From positions 7,294-44,988 of the forward strand of contig PBGU01000052.1 of assembly GCA_002719135.1 (NCBI GenBank): a stretch of 37,695 bases of DNA. Direction: 5' to 3'. A program made the translations under genes and the position numbers. This document shows, piece by piece, positions 1-7,772 of the stretch. Position 1 is the first letter of the stretch, and each line of letters opens with the position of its first letter. Source of the DNA: Gammaproteobacteria bacterium. GTDB lineage: Bacteria > Pseudomonadota > Gammaproteobacteria > Pseudomonadales > Azotimanducaceae. The notes beneath the pieces are model-generated. The model made no database searches. It was not told where the DNA came from and saw nothing but the letters and a program-made list of their open reading frames with translations.

Positions 1-771
1 TATTTCGTGACGATCCAGGCCTGTGGTTCCGGAATGTCGAAATTGCTGATACGCGGCTGATATTGCGTTTACGGCTGCCGTTTGGGCGGTAAAGGGATCG
101 ATTATCAAATCCCAGCCCAACGTTGCCCACTCCGTTGGAAGGCGTGTGTCGAGCGAGGTAATCGTGGCGAGCGGTACGCCGATACGTCGAGGTGCTTCCT
201 GCCATTCGGTTTCGTTTGTTGGCATAAGCATGACCAAGTCTGCCCCAGCGTCTGCATAGGCATTGCCGCGCTCAATCGCTTTTTCGAACGATTCGTTACG
301 AACTGCTCCCGTGCGCGCGATGATGACGAAGTCCGAATCGCTGCGTGCGCCGACTGCGGCGCGGATTTTATCGGTCATTTCGCCGATTTCGATGAGGTGC
401 TCGATGCCGCGGTGATGGCTTACCCGTTTAGGCGCTACTTGATCTTCGATCTCGATACCAGCAGCGCCGGCGGCTTCGACCACCTGAATCGTTCGGGTTG
501 TGTGTACCGCGTCGCCAAAACCCACGCCGCCATCGACGATTACGGCAATGTCGGTGCGGGCGGTCACATGCTGAGTAACATCAGCAATTTCGGTTAATGT
601 AAGCAACGCCTCGCTTACGCCGTGGGCAAATCCCAATGCACCACCGCTAATGTAACCAGCTGAGAATCCAGCTCGCTCGGCGATACGACCAGTGAGCGCG
701 TCGAGCGTAAGCGGTGCGAAAACGACCTTTTCGGACGCTAGGGCATGTCTTAATTTCTGTCCAGGTGTCAT
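1..771 (-). CDS. ICL/PEP-mutase superfamily protein (partial, 3' end off window)
   Basis: The first 257 residues are visible; the gene runs off the left edge without a stop. The start is ATG at 771, preceded by a G-rich ribosome-binding stretch. The fold family is recognisable from Y-I-S-G-G near residue 40, an EDQ-x3-KR segment at residues 109-116 and an ARTG segment at 152-155, all in the usual order and spacing of carboxyvinyl-carboxyphosphonate phosphorylmutase, methylisocitrate lyase and oxaloacetate-hydrolase relatives. These Mg-dependent TIM barrels make or break C-C or P-C bonds next to a carboxylate. Oddities: the DADTGYG metal-binding motif reads D80-G-G-V-G-F-G, so the second Asp is lost; the KRCGH motif reads KRVSH, so the catalytic Cys of lyases is lost; and ARTDA reads ARTGA. 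The substrate is therefore unknown and it may be a divergent or altered-function member. It is divergent from the serine hydrolase at 893. Confidence 0.8.
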   Translation of the reverse strand, partial: MTPGQKLRHALASEKVVFAPLTLDALTGRIAERAGFSAGYISGGALGFAHGVSEALLTLTEIADVTQHVTARTDIAVIVDGGVGFGDAVHTTRTIQVVEAAGAAGIEIEDQVAPKRVSHHRGIEHLIEIGEMTDKIRAAVGARSDSDFVIIARTGAVRNESFEKAIERGNAYADAGADLVMLMPTNETEWQEAPRRIGVPLATITSLDTRLPTEWATLGWDLIIDPFTAQTAAVNAISAAYQQFRHSGTTGLDRHEI

Positions 772-892
772 CGGAATTTTCCCCCAGCCCATCTTCCGTC
801 AAAAGTTTAAAAGGGGCCATTGCTGACACTCGCCCCTTCCACCTAACTTTGGGCAAACGGTTATGCTGGGTCAAATGGTCGGGGAAATCATT

Positions 893-2095
893 ATGGGGCA
901 CGAGTTTTCGATCGATCGACTTGAGTACCTCACTGCACACCTGCAGGGGTACGTCGACGATGGTCGTTTCCCCGGGTGTTCGTGTCTGGTGACGCGGCAT
1001 GGAGAGGAAGCGTATTTCCGTGCATTCGGTGAGCGCGACGTTGAACGGAATCTCAGTATGGAGCGCGACACGGTGGTACGTATTTATTCGATGTCGAAGC
1101 CGATCACTAGCGTTGCCTTGATGACGTTGTACGAACAGGGGAAATTTCAGTTGGATGATCCGGTGTCGAAGTTCATCCCCAGCTGGTCTGATTTAAGCGT
1201 GTATGAAGACGGCGACGATGACACGATGGTGACGTCCCCAACCACGGTACCGGTAACGATCAAGCATTTGTTAACGCATACCTCGGGACTGACGTACGGA
1301 TTCATGAATAGCCACCCTGTCGATGCCTTGTACCGGAATGCCTCCATAGGCGGCGAACGCCAAGGATCGACGCTCCAAGGCATGATTGATGACTTGGCCG
1401 ACATTCCGCTGTCGTTCACGCCTGGATCGCGTTGGAATTACAGCGTTTCGACCGACGTCTGTGGCTATCTTGTGCAGTTGTTCTCGGACACTGATCTGGA
1501 TGTATTTGTTCGCGAGCGGATTACAGAACCCTTGGGAATGAACGACACCGGTTATCAAGTCCCCGCCCTTTCCAAGGAAAAGTTCGCGGCATGCTATCGC
1601 TATAAACGTGGTGGGGGATTCGAGCTGCAGGACGATCCGGCCAGCTCGGTATACCACGAGCGCCCCACGTTTTTCTCTGGTGGTGGGGGCATGGTGGCAA
1701 CCATTGATGACTATAGTCGCTTCGCCCAGATGCTGCTAAATCGAGGCGAGTTCGACGGATACCGAATACTAGGCCGGAAAACGGTCGAGTACATGGCGAC
1801 TAACCACATGCCCGGAAATGTTGATCTGGCAGCAATGGGACAGCCCGTTTTTAGCGAGACGTCGTATCACGGGATTGGCTTTGGCCTCGGATTCTCGGTC
1901 GTCCTCGATCCGGCTGCGGCCGGTGTCCTTGATTCTCCAGGGGAATTTGCCTGGGGAGGGGCTGCGAGCACCTATTTTTGGGTTGATCCTTTGGAGGACA
2001 TGACGGTCGTATTTCTAACGCAATTGTTGCCTTCATCCACGCATCCGATCAGGCGAGAACTCAAAACCCTGATTTATCAAGCTATTACCAATTAG
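893..2095 (+). CDS. Serine hydrolase, beta-lactamase/EstB-like family
   Basis: A 400-residue class C beta-lactamase-fold hydrolase. The nucleophile motif SxxK is S66-M-S-K69. It is followed by the LLTHTSGL segment typical of EstB-like esterases and by a WNYSVS segment supplying the second motif tyrosine. Near the C-terminus a WGG-x-AST-x-FW segment sits where the KTG-like motif lies. Known relatives are esterases, transesterases or D-aminopeptidases; the substrate cannot be told here. There is no obvious signal peptide, so it is probably cytoplasmic. The ATG at 893 is chosen because GGGGA lies about 8 bases upstream; an in-frame ATG at 863 lacks a clear site. The gene stands alone, divergent from the ICL/PEP-mutase gene, with 121 bases between the two starts. 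Confidence 0.88.
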   Translation: MGHEFSIDRLEYLTAHLQGYVDDGRFPGCSCLVTRHGEEAYFRAFGERDVERNLSMERDTVVRIYSMSKPITSVALMTLYEQGKFQLDDPVSKFIPSWSDLSVYEDGDDDTMVTSPTTVPVTIKHLLTHTSGLTYGFMNSHPVDALYRNASIGGERQGSTLQGMIDDLADIPLSFTPGSRWNYSVSTDVCGYLVQLFSDTDLDVFVRERITEPLGMNDTGYQVPALSKEKFAACYRYKRGGGFELQDDPASSVYHERPTFFSGGGGMVATIDDYSRFAQMLLNRGEFDGYRILGRKTVEYMATNHMPGNVDLAAMGQPVFSETSYHGIGFGLGFSVVLDPAAAGVLDSPGEFAWGGAASTYFWVDPLEDMTVVFLTQLLPSSTHPIRRELKTLIYQAITN

Positions 2096-2188
2096 CTGAG
2101 TTATCGCTTCCGAATGACGCCACGTTTCTTGAAAGAAATAGCGGTATACAAGTCAGGCTATTGACGATGTTTCAGGTAAGAGGTTCCT

Positions 2189-2266
2189 ATGCTGATGGGC
2201 ATAGTTGTTGGTTTTGCGTTTGCGTTATGCTTGCGGGCCGCATTGGAGTCGCTTGGTTACGAGTAA
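2189..2266 (+). other. Possible 25-residue leader ORF upstream of glnII
   Basis: A short ATG-initiated frame in the glnII leader encodes a hydrophobic peptide (LMGIVVGFAFALCL core) ending in a charged tail. It has a purine-rich stretch (GGTAAGAGG) just upstream. It could be a single-span membrane micropeptide or a chance frame. No family is recognisable, and only the coding-like hydrophobic pattern and the position support it. Confidence 0.15.
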
Positions 2267-2347
2267 GCGAGGCGGCAAACGAAAAACGACGGCTGGGGAG
2301 AAAGCCGCGAATATAAAGCGCAATGTTTTTGGAGGGCAAGGCACACT

Positions 2348-3358
2348 ATGAAAACGAAGTTGGAATATATCTGGCTTGACGGCTACAAACCAACCCAGAG
2401 TCTAAGAAGCAAGACCCTGGTACAGACGGACTTTGGCGGAACACTTGACGATTGCCCGATGTGGGCATTCGACGGTAGTTCAACAGAGCAGGCAGCAGGG
2501 AACGATTCGGACTGTCTTTTGAAACCCGTCTGTATTTTCTCGGATCCGGATCGTAAGAACGGGTATCTCGTGATGACTGAAGTCATGAACGCTGATGGGT
2601 CGCCGCACGTTTCCAACGGACGCGCAACCATCGATGATGACGATGAGGATTTTTGGTTTGGGTACGAACAAGAGTACTTCCTCTGGGATACGGACACGGA
2701 TCTCCCACCGGGATTTCCCTTAAATGGGTACCCTGGACCGCAAGGCCCCTATTATTGTTCGGTCGGCGCGTCGAACACGTATGGGCGAGATTGTGTGGAC
2801 GAACACCTAGATCTTTGTCTTGATGCGGGGATTAATGTTGAAGGGATCAATGCCGAGGTTGCTGCGGGACAGTGGGAATTTCAGGTGTTTGGAAAGGGTG
2901 CCAAACGAGCTGGTGACGAGACTTGGTTGGCTCGCTATATGTTAGAGCGGACGGGTGAAAAATATGGTTATTCCATTAACTGGCACCCGAAACCGTTTGG
3001 CGCCATGGACTGGAACGGTTCTGGGATGCACGCGAATTTTTCCAATGGCGTCATGCGTGAGTCGGGCAAGGAAGAGGTATTCACCAAAATTTGCGAACAC
3101 TTCGGAGAAAATATTCCGCGCCATATAGAGGTTTATGGAGCTCACAATGAGTTGCGTCTGACAGGCGAACATGAGACTGAATCAATCGATACGTTCAGTT
3201 TTGCGGTTGCCGACCGCGGTGCGTCGATCCGCATACCGGTGGCCACCATTGATGGCGGTTGGAAAGGTCGACTTGAGGACCGCCGTACCGCCTCGAACGC
3301 GGATCCGTATAAAGTCGCTGCCGCGATCATCAAAACGACCAAAGAGGCGTTGGAATAG
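2348..3358 (+). CDS. glnII: Glutamine synthetase type II (eukaryote-like GSII)
   Basis: It makes glutamine from glutamate, ammonia and ATP in the cytoplasm. At 336 residues it has GSII length, far shorter than the roughly 470 residues of the common bacterial GlnA (GSI). GSII signatures are visible in order: FDGSSTEQA-x-G-x-DSD near residues 40-53, EQEYFLW near 106, GPQGPYYCSVGA near 130, GQWEFQV near 177, NGSGMH-x-NFS near 223, ELRLTG-x-HET near 267, RGASIRIP near 293 and EDRR-x-ASNADPY near 310. The metal- and substrate-binding Glu and Arg residues of the family appear intact. GSII lacks the adenylylation Tyr loop of GSI, so post-translational control by GlnE is not expected. A strong GGAGG lies about 12 bases upstream of the ATG. 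It is monocistronic or heads the following pair; a hairpin lies at 3391-3410. Confidence 0.95.
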   Translation: MKTKLEYIWLDGYKPTQSLRSKTLVQTDFGGTLDDCPMWAFDGSSTEQAAGNDSDCLLKPVCIFSDPDRKNGYLVMTEVMNADGSPHVSNGRATIDDDDEDFWFGYEQEYFLWDTDTDLPPGFPLNGYPGPQGPYYCSVGASNTYGRDCVDEHLDLCLDAGINVEGINAEVAAGQWEFQVFGKGAKRAGDETWLARYMLERTGEKYGYSINWHPKPFGAMDWNGSGMHANFSNGVMRESGKEEVFTKICEHFGENIPRHIEVYGAHNELRLTGEHETESIDTFSFAVADRGASIRIPVATIDGGWKGRLEDRRTASNADPYKVAAAIIKTTKEALE

Positions 3359-3390
3359 TCGCTCGCCGGACGATCGACTTCCAATGATGC

Positions 3391-3410
3391 GCCGGTAAAC
3401 GGATACCGGC
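3391..3410 (+). terminator. Hairpin downstream of glnII
   Basis: A perfect 7-bp inverted repeat (GCCGGTA / TACCGGC) with a 6-base loop lies 32 bases past the glnII stop. No T-run follows, so it is a weak candidate for an intrinsic terminator or an mRNA-stabilising hairpin. Confidence 0.3.
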
Positions 3411-3532
3411 TGAATTATCCTTACGCGAACAGGAATAGCTGTCGTTTATTGAGCCCGGAACGATTGATTTCACGATTATCGGTAACCTTTTGGTCGATCG
3501 CGGTGACGTTTGCGGCAGTATTGGAGGTTTGA

Positions 3533-4231
3533 TTGGATCCGCTTGATAACCCGGCATGGCACGCGCTGACCGGCGAGCAGCGCGAATTTGGGGTCGTGGG
3601 ATCGCTTGCCGCCCGCTATTGCGCCGATGTTTCCCCGATTGCGGCGGTAGCAGACAGTTCGATTGAGGCGACGAACGAGCTGAGTCAGCTAGTAACTCCG
3701 GACGAGATTGTCGCGGTGATTATGGCTGGGCCTGTTGACGCTAGCTTATGGCGGGAATTGACAACGATCGAACTCACCCAGTGGGTATGTGACACCTTGG
3801 AACCCGACGAAACCGATTTCACCTGGATCGAATTGGGCGAAGGGGATGCTGAAGACATGCAAAGGCTCGTCAAGGCCACAGACCCAGGGCCTTTTGAGCG
3901 GTTGACTCACCAACTAGGAGACTATGTAGGTGTGCGTGTACGAAGTCGTCTAGTATCGATGGCGGGTGAACGAATTTGTTTCGAAGGAAATCGTGAAGTT
4001 AGCGCCGTCTGCACCGCCGAAGGTTTCGGTGGTCGAGGATACGCTCAGGGGCTTGTTGCCGAAATTGTCACACGCCAACATTGCGCTAATTGCAGGTCGT
4101 TCCTGCACGTGCGTGTTGGTAGCCCTGCCGAGAGGATTGCCAGCCGGGTGTATGCCAAACTCGGCTATCACGAGCGGATCCGTTACCCGATGAAAGTACT
4201 ACGTCGCTCGCACCAACTGGGACCGGCATGA
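3533..4231 (+). CDS. GNAT-family N-acetyltransferase (FR47-like)
   Basis: A 232-residue protein whose C-terminal half is a GNAT domain. The acetyl-CoA pyrophosphate loop reads G-G-R-G-Y-A-Q-G around residues 166-172, and the later YAKLGY-x-ER-x-RYP segment (near 213-224) is the typical GNAT motif B. The N-terminal half, rich in Asp and Glu, resembles the leader domain of FR47-type acyltransferases. The substrate is unknown. TTG at 3533 is used as the start because GGAGG lies five bases upstream and no in-frame ATG fits better. Its stop overlaps the next gene by four bases (ATGA), so the two are almost certainly cotranslated. That coupling to an MprF/UPF0104-like membrane protein suggests, but does not prove, a role in envelope or lipid modification. 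Confidence 0.85.
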   Translation: MDPLDNPAWHALTGEQREFGVVGSLAARYCADVSPIAAVADSSIEATNELSQLVTPDEIVAVIMAGPVDASLWRELTTIELTQWVCDTLEPDETDFTWIELGEGDAEDMQRLVKATDPGPFERLTHQLGDYVGVRVRSRLVSMAGERICFEGNREVSAVCTAEGFGGRGYAQGLVAEIVTRQHCANCRSFLHVRVGSPAERIASRVYAKLGYHERIRYPMKVLRRSHQLGPA

Positions 4232-5220
4232 CCGAGTCAGAGCAACTTACGCGTTCTGAAAGGAAACAAAAAAAGGCAGGTAAGTGGCTCTTTTCGGGCT
4301 GCACATGGGTTTTGACAGCGGCCTGCTTTTATCTGGTATGGGGAAAGATAGACGACGCTGCTGCACGCGAAAATCAGGCGGCGATTGAGTACCTACTCAT
4401 TTTTTTCGGCCAAGCAAATTGGCTACTTTGGCTGGGGATCATGATCCCCTACTCGATATTCTTTTTTGTCGTGGATGCACATGTGACTTGGCGCGTTATT
4501 CGTTGGTTTAACGTATCGGAGATCAAGTTAAACGCTGTTTTGCCCATCCGCGCGAGCGCGTACATCCTCTCGCTGGTCAACGAGCAAGTTGGGAAAGGAG
4601 CCATGTCGCTATACTTGCTGCGGCGTCACGACGTGCCGGGCTGGGAAGCATTATCAAGCATGATCTTCTTGGGCATCATGGAGATCTACCAGCTACTCAT
4701 TTTCTCCAGCGTTGGGGTGTTGCTCGGATTTGAACTTGTAATGGAAGCATCGTCGATTTTGCCGCTCGACGTGATTTTGCCCGCCGTCTTCATCGGAGCG
4801 TTCATATACCTACCGTTACACATTGCCTATTTTCGGGGTCATGTTCTAAAGAAGTTTTCAATCCGTGATCGGGGCGTTTTTCACGCCTTACGGCAGGGAA
4901 AGCCTAGGCACTACCTATTAACGTTTTTGTTTAAAGCACCTAACTTGGTTGGGGCCGTGGTGGTTTATACGGTCGCACTAGAGCTCTTTCAAGTGGATGT
5001 CAGTTTCGGTCAAATGCTGGCGTTTTTACCCGTTATTTTCCTTGCTGCAGCGCTGCCCCTGCCGTTTCATGCGGGCGCCTTACTCCTTTGGACCGTGTTA
5101 TTCCCCGAATACCCTGCGGTCGGGGCGTTTAGCCTTGTCATGCACACGTTTTTTGTCATGTTCAATGCGGTCATCGGGACACTGTTCCTCACTCGTGCCA
5201 ACCGTGAACTGTTCGACTGA
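4228..5220 (+). CDS. Lysylphosphatidylglycerol synthase TM-region-like (UPF0104/YbhN) membrane protein
   Basis: A 330-residue integral membrane protein with a charged N-terminus (about 18 residues) and about seven to eight hydrophobic segments, for example near 19-38, 64-85, 140-167, 178-203, 229-252, 262-291 and 296-320. The pattern N-E-Q-V-G-K-G-A near residue 114, followed by a bundle of helices, is typical of the UPF0104/LPG-synthase transmembrane family, which matches the flippase half of MprF. No synthase domain is fused to it. It overlaps the preceding GNAT gene by four bases. The likely role is flipping or handling of a lipid or lipid-linked substrate in the inner membrane; the substrate is unknown. 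The converging gene at 5252 encodes a phospholipid head-group transferase, which fits a lipid-related neighbourhood. Confidence 0.75.
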   Translation: MTESEQLTRSERKQKKAGKWLFSGCTWVLTAACFYLVWGKIDDAAARENQAAIEYLLIFFGQANWLLWLGIMIPYSIFFFVVDAHVTWRVIRWFNVSEIKLNAVLPIRASAYILSLVNEQVGKGAMSLYLLRRHDVPGWEALSSMIFLGIMEIYQLLIFSSVGVLLGFELVMEASSILPLDVILPAVFIGAFIYLPLHIAYFRGHVLKKFSIRDRGVFHALRQGKPRHYLLTFLFKAPNLVGAVVVYTVALELFQVDVSFGQMLAFLPVIFLAAALPLPFHAGALLLWTVLFPEYPAVGAFSLVMHTFFVMFNAVIGTLFLTRANRELFD

Positions 5221-5251
5221 CCAATCTTTGGCCCGAATGTGGGAGTGCTCG

Positions 5252-5764
5252 TTATGACGAACGGAATCGATCGGCAATCGAAGCGACGGTTGATACGACG
5301 AGCAGCCATGCGCCGTAACTAATAATCCATGATGGCACCCAGCTAAGGCCTAACGCATTCTGAGTGACGGGTATTCCGGCCAAGACAAAATACGAGATAC
5401 CGTTATAGCGGCCGAGTCGACTCGCCTTGAGAGGATGTTTCTTATGGGCGCCGGAACCGAAGAAATAGTGGAGGAAAGCTAATCCTACCGCGCACGGAAG
5501 CAACGGCGTGAAAATTTTCTGTGCGGCGAGCGTCGCGAGTATCACGATCACGAAAAATGCGTCGGCTCCATGGTCGACGATTGCACCAAGCTTAGTCGCT
5601 TCTCCGCGACGACGGGCTAGGGGGCCATCGATGAGATCCGTTAGTACCGCGGCAAAAAAAATCAATCCAGCGAGCGACCAGAAATTAGACGAGATGCACA
5701 ACGCGGCGAACGGCGCCATAACGACCCTCGACGCCGACAGTGCATTTGCCCAAGTCAGCCACAT
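5252..5764 (-). CDS. CDP-alcohol phosphatidyltransferase family protein
   Basis: A 170-residue inner-membrane enzyme of the family that transfers a phosphatidyl group from CDP-diacylglycerol to an alcohol (glycerol phosphate, serine, inositol phosphate and others). The full signature D-x2-DG-x2-AR-x8-G-x3-D-x3-D is present: D43, D46-G47, A50-R51, G60, D64 and the catalytic D68. About five to six hydrophobic segments follow the expected topology. The acceptor alcohol cannot be deduced. The start is set at ATG 5764; an in-frame TTG at 5773 is the alternative, and neither has a strong ribosome-binding site. It is convergent with the UPF0104-like gene and divergent from the epimerase-like gene at 5860. 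Confidence 0.88.
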   Translation of the reverse strand: MWLTWANALSASRVVMAPFAALCISSNFWSLAGLIFFAAVLTDLIDGPLARRRGEATKLGAIVDHGADAFFVIVILATLAAQKIFTPLLPCAVGLAFLHYFFGSGAHKKHPLKASRLGRYNGISYFVLAGIPVTQNALGLSWVPSWIISYGAWLLVVSTVASIADRFRSS

Positions 5765-5859
5765 ATAAGACAAGGATATATTGTTAATTTCACGTTCTTG
5801 GATGCTCCGGATCGGGCCATTATCGATTATCGTACGCTTCGGAAAACGACGCGAATCAG

Positions 5860-6738
5860 ATGAAGAATCGAATTGTCATCACGGGCGCAAATGGACACAT
5901 TGGCCAACGGTTGATCAACAAAATGGCGATCGATTACGAGGTCCGGGCCCTCGTTAGGACAGATAAAGCGGCGCAAATGCTCGGCAATTCGGCAGCCGAC
6001 GAGGTGCGCATTGTTGATTACACGTCTGAATTGGCAATGACGAGAGCGCTTGAAGGGTGCATTGGTGTTGTGCATTTGATCGGGATCATCCGGGAGAGCC
6101 ACAACAGCACCTACATTGATGCTCACGAAAACGCGACGAGGGCGTTGCGTCATGCGTCGGAAATTAATGGCATTCGCAAGGTCGTTTACCTCAGCGTATT
6201 GGGTGCCGCGGTTGATTCCGGGAACGCATGTTTCTCGAGTAAAGCCAAGGCGGAACGTATTCTGACGGAGAGTGTTGTCTCGTCGAGTATTTTACGCGTT
6301 CCCATGGTGCTTGGGGCAAATGACCACGCCTCACGCGCTTTAGCAAAGCGCGCCTCGAGCACCATTGCGTTCGCGTTCCGAGCATCTAGCTTAGAACAAC
6401 CCATCGACGTTGATGACGTCATTGCGGCTGTGATTGCTTGCATGGAATCGAGTATAGCGGGGGTCCTGTGTCTCGCTGGGCCGGCCTCGCTCAGTCGGCG
6501 AATGCTCTATGAGCGCGCCGGGTTTCATGGACTTTTGATTTCGTTACCGATTTGGTTAGGCATGATCGTGGCTGGTTTATTGGAGCGGGTGAGCGATAAC
6601 CCGCCGATGACGGGCGCGATGTTGGGTGTCTTAGATCACGATGACAACATTGGCGTCGATGCGTGTGCCCAGAAGCTAGGTATAACGCTAACGAGCCTCG
6701 ACGAAACGTTAAAAAAAATTGCACCGTCGCTCGATTAA
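5860..6738 (+). CDS. NAD(P)-binding epimerase/NmrA-like protein
   Basis: A 292-residue atypical SDR with the N-terminal Rossmann motif G9-A-N-G-H-I-G15 directly after a beta strand (RIVITGANG). A VHLIGIIRE segment near 70 and a KVVYLSVLGA segment near 108 match the NAD(P)H-binding/NDUFA9-like group, which often lacks the YxxxK pair; here the Tyr position is not obvious. A moderately hydrophobic stretch near 223-238 could contact membrane. Such proteins act as sugar-nucleotide or quinone-related reductases or as structural cofactor-binding proteins, and the substrate is unknown. Its stop codon overlaps the end of yejE on the other strand (3' ends share 6735-6738), so the transcripts overlap antisense. 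Confidence 0.8.
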   Translation: MKNRIVITGANGHIGQRLINKMAIDYEVRALVRTDKAAQMLGNSAADEVRIVDYTSELAMTRALEGCIGVVHLIGIIRESHNSTYIDAHENATRALRHASEINGIRKVVYLSVLGAAVDSGNACFSSKAKAERILTESVVSSSILRVPMVLGANDHASRALAKRASSTIAFAFRASSLEQPIDVDDVIAAVIACMESSIAGVLCLAGPASLSRRMLYERAGFHGLLISLPIWLGMIVAGLLERVSDNPPMTGAMLGVLDHDDNIGVDACAQKLGITLTSLDETLKKIAPSLD

Positions 6739-7772
6739 GATCCTGTTAAGTCTTGCATTGATCTTCGTGGATCGAACGCGTCACGCACGGCTTCACCGAC
6801 GAAGATCAATAGACACAGCATCACGGCCAGAGTGAAAAACCCGGTCAAGCCCAACCATGGGGCATGCAGATTCGCTTTCCCCTGGGCCATGAGTTCGCCT
6901 AAGGAGGGCGAGCCGGCCGGAAGACCAAACCCTAAAAAATCGAGAGCGGTTAGCGTCGTGACTGCCCCGCTCAATATAAAGGGCATAAACGTCAACGTTG
7001 CCACCATCGCATTTGGAAGTACGTGTCGGACGATGATGGTCCCGTTGGAAACTCCTAAAGATCGGGCGGCACGGACATAATCGAAATTGCGCGCGCGCAG
7101 AAATTCGGCGCGAACCACGCCAACGAGAGCCATCCAACTGAACATGGTCAGAATGCCCAGTAACCAATAGACGCTTGGTTCAATAATGCTGGCAAGAATA
7201 ATAAGTACGAGAAGGATAGGCAGACCCGCCCAAATTTCCACGATACGTTGCCCGATCAAGTCGACGAGTCCGCCGAAATAACCCTGGAGTGCGCCAACGG
7301 TAACGCCGATGAGGGAACTGAACAGCGTAAGAAATAAGCCGAACGAGACCGATAATCGGAATCCATAAATCAATCGGGCCAACGTGTCCTTTGCCCCATC
7401 GTCGGTACCGAGCCAGTGCTGTGTTGAGGGTGCTGCCGGGGCAGCACTTTCGATATAGAGGTCGATCGTGTCGTGGCTATAGCGAATGGGCGGGTAGACG
7501 ACCCAGCCATCATCATCCGTTATCAAAGCCTGTACAAAGGGGTCCGTGTAATCGGCTTCGATAGGTAGCTCGCCCCCAAGTTCGGTCTCGGTCACGAGTT
7601 CGAAAACAGGCCAATAGAGCGTTTCGTTGAGGTATAAAACGATGGGCTTGTCGTTCGCTAGCAGTTCGGCGAATAGCGAGAGTCCGAACAAAGCAAGAAA
7701 CACCCACAGGGCGTAATAGCCGCGTCGATTTGCTTTGAAATTCGCGATTCGTCGTTTGGCGAGCGGCGTCAT
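6735..7772 (-). CDS. yejE: ABC transporter permease, YejE-like
   Basis: A 345-residue inner-membrane permease of the oligopeptide/microcin C importer family. One N-terminal span (near residues 21-38) is followed by a large periplasmic region containing HWLGTDDGAKD. A membrane domain then carries the EAA-like coupling loop (RAARSLGVS followed by RHVLPNA near 240-258), which docks the ATPase. The long frame on this strand continues upstream into yejB territory, but ATG 7772 is preferred because it overlaps the yejB stop by one base (TAATG), a typical coupled start, and it matches the usual YejE length. It forms an operon with yejB and yejA. The expected ATPase partner YejF is not next to it. 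Confidence 0.92.
   Translation of the reverse strand: MTPLAKRRIANFKANRRGYYALWVFLALFGLSLFAELLANDKPIVLYLNETLYWPVFELVTETELGGELPIEADYTDPFVQALITDDDGWVVYPPIRYSHDTIDLYIESAAPAAPSTQHWLGTDDGAKDTLARLIYGFRLSVSFGLFLTLFSSLIGVTVGALQGYFGGLVDLIGQRIVEIWAGLPILLVLIILASIIEPSVYWLLGILTMFSWMALVGVVRAEFLRARNFDYVRAARSLGVSNGTIIVRHVLPNAMVATLTFMPFILSGAVTTLTALDFLGFGLPAGSPSLGELMAQGKANLHAPWLGLTGFFTLAVMLCLLIFVGEAVRDAFDPRRSMQDLTGS

Noticed and set aside
82..597. 171-codon plus-strand frame
   Set aside because: It is antisense to the ICL/PEP-mutase gene, whose minus-strand product is a clear family member; the plus-strand product resembles nothing.
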